A stretch of DNA of 64,000 nucleotides from Cryptomeria japonica (GCF_030272615.1 NW_026728925.1:250001-314000); one strand, 5' to 3'. Counted from the first letter of the stretch, positions 8,209 to 22,266 are shown. Numbers and translations are program-made. The notes: generated from the sequence alone by a model not told the origin.

Positions 8209-9043
8209 ACAACATTACCAATTTGAAGCTGAGAACATCACTATATTATTAAGGGAGTCTTATGATCTTGTGGCTGGAATGGTGAAAGGTTATGGACTAA
8301 AATTGTATAAGAAAATATATTAAAATCCCAAGAATATTATTCATAGAGTGTTCACTAAAATATTGGAAGGTCTTTTAATAAGAATAAATAATTTGAAGGG
8401 GATTATTTGTGAAGGAAATCCATAAAAAACTGAGAGAGATGGTAGGATGGACAATATGGATAGGATGGTAGGAGCTGAGTTGATGTGGAAGTTGAATGAT
8501 TTAGGGTATAAATGATGTTTCAATGATATCAAAGACACAATGAAGATATAATAGATTCTATAACTTTTAAGTTTGGGAAACACACACATAATAAACATGT
8601 ATTTTTTCCATCCCATTGACGGTAGGAAGAATGTGATAATTAGGCATAGTAGCTTATGGATATTTTTGGAGACAATTTCATGGAAGATGTAAGGAAAAAA
8701 AAATGTTTATAATTCTTCTCTAATAAATCTCTATGGTAGCTAACTACCAATTAAAAGTGTAGAATTTTTGTGTGAAAAATGGAGATGAAACTCAAATAGC
8801 TAACTATCAATTGGCCAAAATATCTAGCTATACTATTGAGGACCAATTTATCATAAATGAGGCACTCAAGATAGTTGTCATATTTGTAGTATGTCACTAA
8901 AAAAAATGAAAAAGTGTAGGGGACCATGACGCAAAGCTTGAACATATTAAATCTTGGTCCCCACAAAATGATTTGAAGCTTTAGGCAAAGCATATGGCCA
9001 TGAATATTTTATAAAGGGAAAACACACCAGGGAACAATTATAG
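8209..9043. other. Spacer without a recognised gene
   Basis: Follows block A' and has no counterpart after block A. It contains a 16-base direct repeat with one mismatch (8737-8752 and 8797-8812, TAGCTAACTAYCAATT) and an 8-base inverted repeat (GGGGACCA at 8919-8926, TGGTCCCC at 8955-8962). The minus-strand frames at 8341-8616 and 8751-8993 lack any recognisable domain. Confidence 0.6.
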
Positions 9044-9895
9044 CTTGCTAATGTGATTGAATAGAACCCATTCAATGGTCTTGATTAAATTATTATTGTA
9101 AGAGAACTAAAGCTCTAAAGGCGAGCAAAGAACTTGACAATGTATGATTTTAATGTCAACATTATTATGAAGGAAAAGGTTTCCACATTGTTTTGTTAGA
9201 ATTCTATCAACTCTTGTTCATGATTCAAATTGTCTTGGCTTCATTAATATTTGGAATCAAATTAACTATGTGTGCTAAGCACATTACTAAAACCTTTGAA
9301 CAAGATGAAATTTGCAATGGCCTGCTTCGTCGTGTTTTTCTTAATTTTCCTTTAAATTTTTACATTAAAAAAATTATATATTACATAAAAATTGGTAAAC
9401 CCTAACATAATATTTGGAGTGACAAATATACATTATAATGTGTATTAAAGCTTTGGTCAGATCCAAACCATAACGTACGGCCTGTTGTAGCAGGCTCATC
9501 ATATAAGTTGTGTATGTTTTACAAAGCGCGATTAAAATCTTACTAATTTATAATCCTTTCAAGTATTATGGATAGGCCCTTTCTTAGTTTTCTCAAACAC
9601 GTAACTTTTTGTGACACCATAGCAAAAGTCTGTTGAAATTTTTTATGTACCTTTCGTGAATCATATTTAAGATTTGATTAAACTGAATATGTATATTCTT
9701 CAATACAAATGAAATTATATCCACTCAAGATAGATGAAAGCGATCTGGCCTTTAAAATGTGTCAGTGGTTAGTCAATGGCGATAGATGATATTTCTCCCT
9801 ATCACCGCAGATCTGGATTGAAAAATACGTAAATGTATACTGGGTATCCATGGCAGAATATCTTAATTAGGTGATTGGATCCACAATAAGTGTAT

Positions 9896-10084
9896 TCAAC
9901 AGCAACTAGGATCTGGAATGTTGCCTTCACAGTTAGGACACGACGCTAACATCTCCACAATTTCAAGCAGATTATCAATGCCTGCATTTGTATTCACTAT
10001 TTTGTTGAGGATTGGTCGAGCAGAGACAGCGAGGGAAAACACAACGTTGAGCACAAGCAGCAGTGCCATAACTTTCAGGAGCAT
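9896..10084 (-). CDS. Small secreted four-cysteine peptide (unit 2)
   Basis: Predicted protein identical to the unit 1 copy (Thr32 form). Four cysteines and signal peptide retained, with the same TTG in place of the ancestral start at 10096. Confidence 0.65.
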   Translation of the reverse strand: MLLKVMALLLVLNVVFSLAVSARPILNKIVNTNAGIDNLLEIVEMLASCPNCEGNIPDPSCC

Positions 10085-10198
10085 CGATCTCGACAATACT
10101 AATTGGCAGAATGAATGTTAACAAATGAAAAAACGTATTCGGTTTAGCGAGATAGAGAGCGAAGATCGAGAATGGTGATGGATAAACAAGGAAAATCG

Positions 10199-10246
10199 TA
10201 TTTATAGAGACAGACGACGGCGTGTGAGTATGTTTGATCAAGTCAA
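10199..10246 (-). promoter_or_regulatory. Promoter of minus-strand peptide gene (unit 2)
   Basis: TATAAATA at 10206-10199 and TTGACT at 10246-10241 on the minus strand, unchanged from unit 1. Confidence 0.7.
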
Positions 10247-10430
10247 AATTAAAATTTGTTCAACTAGGGTGATATTCAAAGTAAAAAATGGCGCGTGGAA
10301 CTGCAACATTTCAAGAGGCGACAAAGGGACTTTGAATATCAACATTGACTTATTCATATTGCACGTCAATTGTCTTCGCTTTCTATCAAGCATGAAAGCA
10401 CCTTTAACACCAATATCACCAATTTCAATT

Positions 10431-10476
10431 TTGACCTATTCAAACATTTGCACTCCATCGTCCATCTCTATAAATA
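10431..10476 (+). promoter_or_regulatory. Promoter of plus-strand peptide gene (unit 2)
   Basis: TTGACC at 10431-10436 and TATAAATA at 10469-10476. Confidence 0.7.
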
Positions 10477-10610
10477 CGATTTACCTGGTTTATACATCAC
10501 CATTCTCGATCTTCGCTCTCTATCTCTTAAAAAATTCACTCGGCTCTTCTTTCTTCATTTGTAAACCAATACGTACGTTTCTTTGCTTGATATTCATTCT
10601 GGCAATTAGT

Positions 10611-10835
10611 ATGGACAGATCGATTCATCTGAAAGTTATGGCAGTGCTGCTCATGCTCAACGCTATGGTTTTCCTCGCTGTCTCTGCTCGACCAATCCTG
10701 ACGGAAAAAGTGAATACAAATGCAAGCGTGAACAACAATGATTCAATTGATAATCTGGTTGAAATTGTGGAGATGTTAGCATCTGGTTCTAACTGTTCAG
10801 GCAACATCAAAGATCCTAATTGCCGCAAAAGATAA
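10611..10835 (+). CDS. Small secreted two-cysteine peptide (unit 2)
   Basis: Differs from the unit 1 copy only by Asp2 instead of Glu2 (GAC for GAG). Asp2 is the majority form. The change lies in the signal peptide n-region, so the mature peptide is unchanged. Confidence 0.65.
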   Translation: MDRSIHLKVMAVLLMLNAMVFLAVSARPILTEKVNTNASVNNNDSIDNLVEIVEMLASGSNCSGNIKDPNCRKR

Positions 10836-11337
10836 AACAATGATGCATAGAGTTACTGTGAATCCAACGCACATAACTAAGATTTTTCGCCACGGAAATC
10901 CGCGAGAGCTTTACATTATTTGGGTATTTTGTGGTCCATGGTGACAAGGAGAAAGAGAAATATAATTAAATCCCTTGGACACTACTCGCTGACACATTTT
11001 AAAACCAGAACGCTTTCATCCATCTGGATTGCGTAATATGTAATTATTTTTCTGTATTCAAGAATATACATATTCAGCCCAATCAAATCTTAAATATCAA
11101 ATTTGTTTCATTAAATATTCGTTTTCTAATTGTTCATTGTTTTCCACATTGAAGTTGGTGTGGTGGTAGCTCTAGTTTGTCGCAGAAATAACGTTTTCCT
11201 TTCTATTTCCCAATTATCATTGATCTTTTAGTGGTAAACTATCAAACTTATATTGAGTCAAGTTTCCCTATTCCTCTTTGGATATCCCAATTACTTATAC
11301 AAATTATACATATTACTTATTTATACCGTTAATTTAA

Positions 11338-13223
11338 GTAGCATAGGTCAACTTCTTGTGATATGATTAGTCAAGCAAGGAACCAAGCTCTCCTCCTCAA
11401 TTGTCATTATTTTTAGTGAAAATTATTAGTAACAAAAAATGATACGTAGCATTATCTCAAAGGCATCATGCAAACCCTTCACATCTATCTGTGCTACATA
11501 ATGTTAATTCACTACTCACCAAATGTGATATGGTCATACTTTTTCCCTAAACAAAATCAACAACAATCAAAAGTAATGGAATTTTAAACAAGTTAAACAC
11601 TTATAAAATTAAAAAATGAAGCCATTAATGCAATGATTTCAAGAAAATAAAGCTATTTAGTACTATTATTATAGCGAGAAGAATAAATGGATTTTATCTC
11701 TCTGTTTAGAACAGATTTCCTTCTAAGGTGAAAATTTTGCAACTAATTTTCCTAAGGTATTTTGTCAAGTTCAATTAGAGGATATAAAATATTGGAGGTG
11801 CGTTTTATGTAGTGCAACTTTCTTGGTACTTGAACTTGACACAAAATAAAAGGATGTTTATGTGCAGTCAAGTATGTCAAGTAGTGCAACTTTCTTGGCA
11901 CTTGAATTTGGTAATTTTTCTAAAGCCAACAAAGTATTTGTGCTTCTTATCTAACTATGAATTTTAGTTCCTTGAATTTTCTTTTAGTTTTGATAGAATC
12001 AAGAAAATGCTAACTCAATCATATAATATCTAATATTTTGAAGGATAAAGTGCCATGGCTTATCTAACCAATTCGCTAGAATGTTGGAGAAGTTTGAAAA
12101 ACATATATTGAATGGTGTCCTAGCCAAAAGTAGGAATAATATTGAATTTGCTACAAGTAATTTTGGTCTATTGGATTATTTCATTAAAAAATTGCTTGAG
12201 ACTAGCGTAATGAATAAAAATTATATGTTTGTCCTTGCCAAAGTTATTATTTTTAATTGCTTCTTTTTTTAAAACTTTTTGGTTTTCATATGTAAGAAAT
12301 ATTATGTTACTTGACCTAAGAAGTTAATTATTAAAAGGAGAAACTATTGTTTACAACTGAAAGTAAGTTAAAATTTCTTTTCTCTTGAATCCCAATATCC
12401 TTGAAGTTTTTAAACTTTCTCAGCTTACCGCTAAATATTATTTAGACAAGAATAGTGATAGGTTCAAGTAGTTCTTAAGGTATATAATCAATTCTAACAT
12501 GAAATAAAAGGTGTTGGATTTTGTTTGAAGAAATAAATTAGAGCCCTTTGAAATTAAGCAATTTGATGGATATTTTAGATTATTTTTCTAGGTACTAGGA
12601 ATGTACTATAAGAAGCAAATATGCATATGTCTAATGCGCCTTCTTGTAAATATCCAAAAAATTATGTAAATAGAATATTTAATTATGAGGCAGGGGTTGT
12701 AGCGGGATTCCATAAATCTATTATAAATTTTAAAATAGCTTACCCTCCTTGTACTTTCATATAGTATCCACTCTTGCACACTTTATTGCAAGCCTTCTCT
12801 TTTGAATGGACTAAGTAGTTAGGAAAGAAACTAGTTTTATACTTCATTTGTGTTAGACATGTTTTTATTGTCTAATTAAAAACAATGCAATTGGATATAC
12901 ATTTGTCTTGTAGAAGTTATAGATTTTTTATTATTTCTTTACTATCCTTATCCTTAATATACTAGGATTTATATAGCATAAGAATATCTAATTAAGTAAT
13001 AAATTTTCTTAGTCCCCCTATTTATCTTTTTGGGTGAAATATTGATAAAATGAAGGATACAATATGTATCATGATTGAAGAACTATAACCATAATTATGG
13101 CTATCCTATAGTTCATCATTACTCGTCTACTTTTATGCCTAACCAAGTGATATCTCTAGTAATCATATGGTACATGTATGAGGTGGATAATATTTTATTT
13201 TAAGTAGCATTAGAAAGATGGTT
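11338..13223. repeat. Block A (unit 2)
   Basis: Copy with G at 12207 and T at 12232, both shared with unit 6. Confidence 0.8.
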
Positions 13224-13737
13224 CCTATTAGAGTAAAAGGTTTTATTTACTAAATTAATTTAATCATATTGATTAATTAACTAAGTCACCTTTTCCTTTT
13301 TTCACTTAAGCTAAATTTAGGAAGCTTTTTGGGGAATTTAATAGTTATTTTATTTCATGCATTCATCCCTTAGGGTTTGCTTTAGGGTTTTGATCTCCTT
13401 TATTAAACAATTGATCTCATTGTAATTATTCATTCTGGCAAGTTAATTCATTTGTGATTCTTCTTGCAATTGTCTCCAATTATTCTTGCACTCTCTTGTT
13501 TGTAGGATTTTCTCTTGTACGTGGCAGGTATTTGCATGCAGGCGATTATTGGGCATTGTGGAATTCATCAATCATGAATTCTATCATGGTATCAGAAGTC
13601 CAGACCTGATGCACCTCATTCATCAAATTTGATATTTTCCTTATGAATATTTTTTGTTTGCATCTTGGGTCAATTTGAATCTCAAAATAAGATCTCTGAG
13701 GATTTGAAAATTCACCTTTTTTTGTGATCAAGGGGGG
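13224..13737 (+). mobile_element. Decayed copia-like LTR end with primer-binding site (unit 2)
   Basis: Primer-binding-site motif at 13587-13596. Carries G at 13344, shared with unit 6. Confidence 0.5.
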
Positions 13738-14029
13738 CGCCTATTGTTTTGGACCACCACCACCAGTGGTTAGAGACCTCCTCCCCTCCCCGACTGCCCT
13801 CCACCACCTCATGCCATCAACGGACCACCACCGCGCCACCAGTTTCATTGTTAGAAGCCTTTTTGAGCCTATTGGGATTTTTTTGTGATATTGGGAGCAA
13901 ACAGAGGCGTTCTTCGATAAACCATATATTGAAGTAGAATTTATTTTAGATTTCATTTCTGGTTTGACCTTTTCTATTTTAGAATTGATGTAAACTTTTT
14001 TTTTAATCTTTTCTATTTTGTTTTAACCG

Positions 14030-14211
14030 TTATCTCGTCATACTAACTGCCAAAACGAACCTGAAGCAAAGATGCGTGATAAAGAGAGTATATTGTATTT
14101 ATAAACAGAGTGCAAGCGTTTGTATAGGTCAAGAGTGATATTCGGTGAAAAAGGGTGAGATTCAAAGTAAAACAATGGAGCGTTGAATTGCAGCATTTTA
14201 AGAGGCTCGAG
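14030..14211 (-). pseudogene. Third peptide-gene promoter relic (unit 2)
   Basis: Same ATG-ACG-AGA-TAA truncation at 14041-14030. Two A-to-G changes just upstream (14216, 14228) are shared with unit 6. Confidence 0.75.
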
Positions 14212-15416
14212 CTCAGAAGATGCTTTTGTTTTTCTTGAACCAAACAATACAGTAGAAGTTCAATGCATTTTTGGTTTCACCATTTTTCTTTTCATACAAC
14301 CCTTTATAATTTATAAAAACGTTTTTCAATAAATTTTTTAATTTTAACCAAAATTGAAATGGTCAAGCAAAGAAAAAAAATGTTGAATAGCAGCAATGAG
14401 TATGCTGATCTTGAATGCTATTCATTATTGAAAAAGTGTCTTTGATGACAAAGTGGACGTTATGATAAGTACAATAATTGAAAGGATACAATTTTAAAGG
14501 AAAAATCTTCAGAATCCTATCATCTAAAGTATCATAAATTGATGGAACCTCAAACCGTACATTTTAAAATCTCTCCCAATGGGATGTTTCTTTTGAAATA
14601 TTTTTTTTGTGTGCAAGGGTGAGCTAGTCATAGTTCTAGTCTTTTCATGACCCCTTTTCTCCCAAGTACAATAGTTTGGAGTTGAGATGCACTTTCTATT
14701 ATTCCACTTTGGTTTTTTGTTCTTCCAATCATGGATCTTTAATTTACATCTTTATGTCTCTTTTACCATTTATTAATAGGTAACATTACCTTTTAGCTAT
14801 ATACCATCATTTCATTCTTTCTAGTTGTCCTTTCCTTTATTGATGTTTTGTTATTAGCCTTAATAGCTTAATAATCTTTGATGAGTGACCACTTTAATGA
14901 ATTGTCAAAATTTATTTGTATCCCTTTGTTGTTATTGCATCTATATTCTTTTTTGTTTTCTATGAAGGAAGGTATAGTTAGAACCATTATGGTCCTTGTA
15001 TCAAGTGTGCATGTTATAATATGATAGATGATAACTTTCATTTTCTTTATATGTCAATCTAACATCAACAAGAGCATCGCTTATCATAGAATCTACCCAC
15101 CTATGTGGTACAGTTGAAAGAACTAACATTTGGCTTGTTGCCAATAGAAATTTTCTATTTGTCTACATGTGTTCAATCCCTTTGTGAGATGTAAGAGGAT
15201 CATTTGATAATAATATGTCATGTTTCTCTAAAGACTTAAAAGGGAGTTTTTGTTTGAGATATCTCATTCTTTGTTGCTTGTGGCCTATGAATTTTTTATG
15301 TTGAGGCGTCCCCCTCCTCTTGTATTATGAGATTTTCCTTGTACCGACAAGTATATATTGATGTGTGATAAGATTCAACATATTTCCCACATCACTTCAA
15401 CATATACTTGTTGCAG

Positions 15417-17251
15417 GTAGCATGTGCCAACTTCTTGTGATATGAGTGCTCCATACATACAACTAACCTCTCCTCCCCAATTGTCAATATTCTTAGTGAC
15501 AAATAGCTGAAATGTGGCATTCTCTTCAATACATCACATAGGCTCTTGAAATCTATATGTGCTAGATAATTTTAATTCACCACTTAGCAATATGTGATAT
15601 GGTAATAATTATTTTCTCAAAGAAAATAAACAACAATCATGTAATGAAATTTTTAACAGGTTAAACACTTCGAAAAATTAAAAATTAAACCATTAATGCA
15701 ATACATTAGAACATGGGAATATGTTTGCCATTATTAGAGTGGGAAGAATAAATGGGTTGATATAGCTCTCCATTGACTAATTTTCCTAAGGTACTGTGTC
15801 AACTTCAAAATAATGTTTGTATAGTTTTTCAGTTCTATTTTATTTAGTGCAGCATTTCTAGTCTTTAAATTTGATGCAAAATGAAAGGGTTTCCATGTGC
15901 ATTCAAGTATGTCCTTAACTTCTCCTTTCAATATTAAAAAAAATATATTTTATCTATTTGAGAAAATTTCTTAAGAGGAAGATAAAAAAAAAAATTGTGC
16001 TCGTTATCAAACTATGATTTTTTGTTCCTTGGGAGATAGATAAAATTTGAGTGATTTGATGAGTTCCATAGAATGATAAACAAATTTGAAAAAGATAAAA
16101 TTAATGGATGGTGTCCTAGCGATTCATTTCAAGAACATTCTTGAATTTAGGAAGAATATCAAATTTCCTATATGTAGATGGTATCTATTTGATTATTTAT
16201 TTAACAAGTTTTTTGTGCCTAGCATAATGGATAATCATTATAGGTTTCACCTTGTCAATGTAGTTATCCTTAATTTATTCCTTTGTGAATATTTGTTGGG
16301 TCTCATATGTAAGAAATACTATCATAAGACCCATGAAGTTAAATATTTAAAGAGGGTAGAGTTACTTACAAATACAAATAAATTAACAAGTTTTATTTGA
16401 CCTAACTCCATGTTTCACTAAAACTAATTCCTTATGAGCTTGCCACTAAATATGGTTGAGACATAATAGTCCTAGGGTGATTTACTTTTGGAGGCATATA
16501 ATCAAGTCCAATGTACAGTAAATAGTGTTGAAGACTTGCTCAAGAAATGAACTATAGCCCTTTGAAATTTACAAATTTGAGGGATATTTCAATTCAAATT
16601 ATTACATATTATGCTAGGTCCTAGAAATGTAGTGTAATTAATAAATATGCATATGTCTATGACGCTTGTTTTGAATGTTCATTTTTTTTAATGTAAATAG
16701 GCTATTTGAGTATTTGGACCATGGATCATACAGGGAATATACAAATATATTATTAATTTTAAAATCACTTACCCTCCCTATATCTCCATATGGTATATCA
16801 CCCTTTTTCACACTTTCTTGGAAGCCTTCTCTAGTTAATGGACAAAGTAGGTAGGAAATTAATGGGTTCTATACTTCATCTATGTTAAAGATGTAGTGTT
16901 TGTTTGAATGAACCCTTTGTGGCTATATATACATTTCTCATCTAGAAATTGTAGAAATTTTTAGTATTTCTTTATTACCCTTATGTTGAATATATTACGA
17001 TTTTTGTAGAAGAAGTCTGTCTAATTAAGTAATGAATTTACTTAGTACCCATATTTCTTCTTTTTGGGAAAAGGTTGATGATAATATAGGATACAATATG
17101 TATCACTATTGAAGAATTGTAATCAAAATTTATGTTTCTCCTATGGTTCCTCATTACTTGTTTCTTTATAACCAACTAATAGTTATAGTAATCATATGGT
17201 ACATGTATGAGGTGGATAAATTTCATTCTAAGTAGCATTAGAAAGATAGTT
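15417..17251. repeat. Block A' (unit 2)
   Basis: Carries all four private substitutions of unit 2 (15464, 15760, 15832, 16495), a local cluster. Confidence 0.8.
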
Positions 17252-18938
17252 ACAACATTACCAATTTGAAGCTGAGAACATCACTATATTATTAAGGGAG
17301 TCTTATGATCTTGTGGCTGGAATGGTGAAAGGTTATGGACTAAAATTGTATAAGAAAATATATTAAAATCCCAAGAATATTATTCATAGAGTGTTCACTA
17401 AAATATTGGAAGGTCTTTTAATAAGAATAAATAATTTGAAGGGGATTATTTGTGAAGGAAATCCATAAAAAACTGAGAGAGATGGTAGGATGGACAATAT
17501 GGATAGGATGGTAGGAGCTGAGTTGATGTGGAAGTTGAATGATTTAGGGTATAAATGATGTTTCAATGATATCAAAGACACAATGAAGATATAATAGATT
17601 CTATAACTTTTAAGGTTGGGAAACACACACATAATAAACATGTATTTTTTCCATCCCATTGACGGTAGGAAGAATGTGATAATTAGGCATAGTAGCTTAT
17701 GGATATTTTTGGAGACAATTTCATGGAAGATGTAAGGAAAAAAAAATGTTTATAATTCTTCTCTAATAAATCTCTATGGTAGCTAACTACCAATTAAAAG
17801 TGTAGAATTTTTGTGTGAAAAATGGAGATGAAACTCAAATAGCTAACTATCAATTGGCCAAAATATCTAGCTATACTATTGAGGACCAATTTATCATAAA
17901 TGAGGCACTCAAGATAGTTGTCATATTTGTAGTATGTCACTAAAAAAAATGAAAAAGTGTAGGGGACCATGACGCAAAGCTTGAACATATTAAATCTTGG
18001 TCCCCACAAAATGATTTGAAGCTTTAGGCAAAGCATATGGCCATGAATATTTTATAAAGGGAAAACACACCAGGGAACAATTATAGCTTGCTAATGTGAT
18101 TGAATAGAACCCATTCAATGGTCTTGATTAAATTATTATTGTAAGAGAACTAAAGCTCTAAAGGCGAGCAAAGAATTTGACAATGTATGATTTTAATGTC
18201 AACATTATTATGAAGGAAAAGGTTTCCACATTGTTTTGTTAGAATTCTATCAACTCTTGTTCATGATTCAAATTGTCTTGGCTTCATTAATATTTGGAAT
18301 CAAATTAACTATGTGTGCTAAGCACATTACTAAAACCTTTGAACAAGATGAAATTTGCAATGGCCTGCTTCGTCGTGTTTTTCTTAATTTTCCTTTAAAT
18401 TTTTACATTAAAAAAATTATATATTACATAAAAATTGGTAAACCCTAACATAATATTTGGAGTGACAAATATACATTATAATGTGTATTAAAGCTTTGGT
18501 CAGATCCAAACCATAACGTACGGCCTGTTGTAGCAGGCTCATCATATAAGTTGTGTATGTTTTACAAAGCGCGATTAAAATCTTACTAATTTATAATCCT
18601 TTCAAGTATTATGGATAGGCCCTTTCTTAGTTTTCTCAAACACGTAACTTTTTGTGACACCATAGCAAAAGTCTGTTGAAATTTTTTATGTACCTTTCGT
18701 GAATCATATTTAAGATTTGATTAAACTGAATATGTATATTCTTCAATACAAATGAAATTATATCCACTCAAGATAGATGAAAGCGATCTGGCCTTTAAAA
18801 TGTGTCAGTGGTTAGTCAATGGCGATAGATGATATTTCTCCCTATCACCGCAGATCTGGATTGAAAAATACGTAAATGTATACTGGGTATCCATGGCAGA
18901 ATATCTTAATTAGGTGATTGGATCCACAATAAGTGTAT

Positions 18939-19127
18939 TCAACAGCAACTAGGATCTGGAATGTTGCCTTCACAGTTAGGACACGACGCTAACATCTCCA
19001 CAATTTCAAGCAGATTATCAATGCCTGCATTTGTATTCACTATTTTGTTGAGGATTGGTCGAGCAGAGACAGCGAGGGAAAACACAACGTTGAGCACAAG
19101 CAGCAGTGCCATAACTTTCAGGAGCAT
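18939..19127 (-). CDS. Small secreted four-cysteine peptide (unit 3)
   Basis: Thr32 form, same predicted protein as units 1, 2 and 6, even though unit 3 is the most divergent unit elsewhere. Confidence 0.65.
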   Translation of the reverse strand: MLLKVMALLLVLNVVFSLAVSARPILNKIVNTNAGIDNLLEIVEMLASCPNCEGNIPDPSCC

Positions 19128-19241
19128 CGATCTCGACAATACTAATTGGCAGAATGAATGTTAACAAATGAAAAAACGTATTCGGTTTAGCGAGATAGAG
19201 AGCGAAGATCGAGAATGGTGATGGATAAACAAGGAAAATCG

Positions 19242-19289
19242 TATTTATAGAGACAGACGACGGCGTGTGAGTATGTTTGATCAAGTCAA
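19242..19289 (-). promoter_or_regulatory. Promoter of minus-strand peptide gene (unit 3)
   Basis: TATAAATA and TTGACT retained on the minus strand at the array positions. Confidence 0.7.
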
Positions 19290-19473
19290 AATTAAAATTT
19301 GTTCAACTAGGGTGATATTCAAAGTAAAAAATGGCGCGTGGAACTGCAACATTTCAAGAGGCGACAAAGGGACTTTGAATATCAACATTGACTTATTCAT
19401 ATTGCACGTCAATTGTCTTCGCTTTCTATCAAGCATGAAAGCACCTTTAACACCAATATCACCAATTTCAATT

Positions 19474-19519
19474 TTGACCTATTCAAACATTTGCACTCCA
19501 TCGTCCATCTCTATAAATA
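19474..19519 (+). promoter_or_regulatory. Promoter of plus-strand peptide gene (unit 3)
   Basis: TTGACC at 19474-19479 and TATAAATA at 19512-19519. Confidence 0.7.
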
Positions 19520-19653
19520 CGATTTACCTGGTTTATACATCACCATTCTCGATCTTCGCTCTCTATCTCTTAAAAAATTCACTCGGCTCTTCTTTCTTCA
19601 TTTGTAAACCAATACGTACGTTTCTTTGCTTGATATTCATTCTGGCAATTAGT

Positions 19654-19878
19654 ATGGACAGATCGATTCATCTGAAAGTTATGGCAGTGCTGCTCATGCT
19701 CAACGCTATGGTTTTCCTCGCTGTCTCTGCTCGACCAATCCTGACGGAAAAAGTGAATACAAATGCAAGCGTGAACAACAATGATTCAATTGATAATCTG
19801 GTTGAAATTGTGGAGATGTTAGCATCTGGTTCTAACTGTTCAGGCAACATCAAAGATCCTAATTGCCGCAAAAGATAA
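19654..19878 (+). CDS. Small secreted two-cysteine peptide (unit 3)
   Basis: Asp2 form. Mature peptide identical to all other copies. Confidence 0.65.
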   Translation: MDRSIHLKVMAVLLMLNAMVFLAVSARPILTEKVNTNASVNNNDSIDNLVEIVEMLASGSNCSGNIKDPNCRKR

Positions 19879-20380
19879 AACAATGATGCATAGAGTTACT
19901 GTGAATCCAACGCACATAACTAAGATTTTTCGCCACGGAAATCCGTGAGAGCTTTACATTATTTGGGTATTTTGTGGTCCATGGTGACAAGGAGAAAGAG
20001 AAATATAATTAAATCCCTTGGACACTACTCGCTGACACATTTTAAAACCAGAACGCTTTCATCCATCTGGATTGCGTAATATGTAATTATTTTTCTGTAT
20101 TCAAGAATATACATATTCAGCCCAATCAAATCTTAAATATCAAATTTGTTTCATTAAATATTCGTTTTCTAATTGTTCATTGTTTTCCACATTGAAGTTG
20201 GTGTGGTGGTAGCTCTAGTTTGTCGCAGAAATAACGTTTTCCTTTCTATTTCCCAATTATCATTGATCTTTTAGTGGTAAACTATCAAACTTATATTGAG
20301 TCAAGTTTCCCTATTCCTCTTTGGATATCCCAATTACTTATACAAATTATACATATTACTTATTTATACCGTTAATTTAA

Positions 20381-22266
20381 GTAGCATAGGTCAACTTCTT
20401 GTGATATGATTAGTCAAGCAAGGAACCAAGCTCTCCTCCTCAATTGTCATTATTTTTAGTGAAAATTATTAGTAACAAAAAATGATACGTAGCATTATCT
20501 CAAAGGCATCATGCAAACCCTTCACATCTATTTGTGCTACATAATGTTAATTCACTACTCACCAAATGTGATATGGTCATACTTTTTCCCTAAACAAAAT
20601 CAACAACAATCAAAAGTAATGGAATTTTAAACAAGTTAAACACTTATAAAATAAAAAAATGAAGCCATTAATGCAATGATTTCAAGAAAATAAAGCTATT
20701 TAGTACTATTATTATAGCGAGAAGAATAAATGGATTTTATCTCTCTGTTTAGAACAGATTTCCTTCTAAGGTGAAAATTTTGCAACTAATTTTCCTAAGG
20801 TATTTTGTCAAGTTCAATTAGAGGATATAAAATATTGGAGGTGCGTTTTATGTAGTGCAACTTTCTTGGTACTTGAACTTGACACAAAATAAAAGGATGT
20901 TTATGTGCAGTCAAGTATGTCAAGTAGTGCAACTTTCTTGGCACTTGAATTTGGTAATTTTTCTAAAGCCAACAAAGTATTTGTGCTTCTTATCTAACTA
21001 TGAATTTTAGTTCCTTGAATTTTCTTTTAGTTTTGATAGAATCAAGAAAATGCTAACTCAATCATATAATATCTAATATTTTGAAGGATAAAGTGCCATG
21101 GCTTATCTAACCAATTCGCTAGAATGTTGGAGAAGTTTGAAAAACATATATTGAATGGTGTCCTAGCCAAAAGTAGGAATAATATTGAATTTGCTACAAG
21201 TAATTTTGGTCTATTGGATTATTTCATTAAAAAATTGCTTGAGACTAGCGTAATGAATAAAAATTATATGTTTGGCCTTGCCAAAGTTATTATTTTTACT
21301 TGCTTCTTTTTTTAAAACTTTTTGGTTTTCATATGTAAGAAATATTATGTTACTTGACCTAAGAAGTTAATTATTAAAAGGAGAAACTATTGTTTACAAC
21401 TGAAAGTAAGTTAAAATTTCTTTTCTCTTGAATCCCAATATCCTTGAAGTTTTTAAACTTTCTCAGCTTACCGCTAAATATTATTTAGACAAGAATAATG
21501 ATAGGTTCAAGTAGTTCTTAAGGTATATAATCAATTCTAACATGAAATAAAAGGTGTTGGATTTTGTTTGAAGAAATAAATTAGAGCCCTTTGAAATTAA
21601 GCAATTTGATGGATATTTTAGATTATTTTTCTAGGTACTAGGAATGTACTATAAGAAGCAAATATGCATATGTCTAATGCGCCTTCTTGTAAATATCCAA
21701 AAAATTATGTAAATAGAATATTTAATTATGAGGCAGGGGTTGTAGCGGGATTCCATAAATCTATTATAAATTTTAAAATAGCTTACCCTCCTTGTACTTT
21801 CATATAGTATCCACTCTTGCACACTTTATTGCAAGCCTTCTCTTTTGAATGGACTAAGTAGTTAGGAAAGAAACTAGTTTTATACTTCATTTGTGTTAGA
21901 CATGTTTTTATTGTCTAATTAAAAACAATGGAATTGGATATACATTTGTCTTGTAGAAGTTATAGATTTTTTATTATTTCTTTACTATCCTTATCCTTAA
22001 TATACTAGGATTTATATAGCATAAGAATATCTAATTAAGTAATAAATTTTCTTAGTCCCCCTATTTATCTTTTTGGGTGAAATATTGATAAAATGAAGGA
22101 TACAATATGTATCATGATTGAAGAACTATAACCATAATTATGGCTATCCTATAGTTCATCATTACTCGTCTACTTTTATGCCTAACCAAGTGATATCTCT
22201 AGTAATCATATGGTACATGTATGAGGTGGATAATATTTTATTTTAAGTAGCATTAGAAAGATGGTT
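20381..22266. repeat. Block A (unit 3)
   Basis: Holds five private substitutions (20532, 20653, 21299, 21498, 21931). The change at 21299 would alter an Asn codon of the doubtful 63-codon frame to Thr. Confidence 0.8.

Larger units (their letters stand above)
1..9043. repeat. Array unit 1
   Basis: Marker bases: C90, G947, G1573, T1860, C3164, G3189, A4301, G4957, A5173, A5185, T8572. Private changes are T at 3851 and T at 4482. It shares G1573 and T8572 only with unit 6, and T1860 only with unit 3. Confidence 0.95.
9044..18086. repeat. Array unit 2
   Basis: Shares with unit 6 a run of changes from offset 3164 to 5185 (offsets 3164 G, 3189 T, 4301 G, 4957 T, 5173 G, 5185 G). Four private substitutions cluster at 15464, 15760, 15832 and 16495, all inside block A'. 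Confidence 0.95.
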
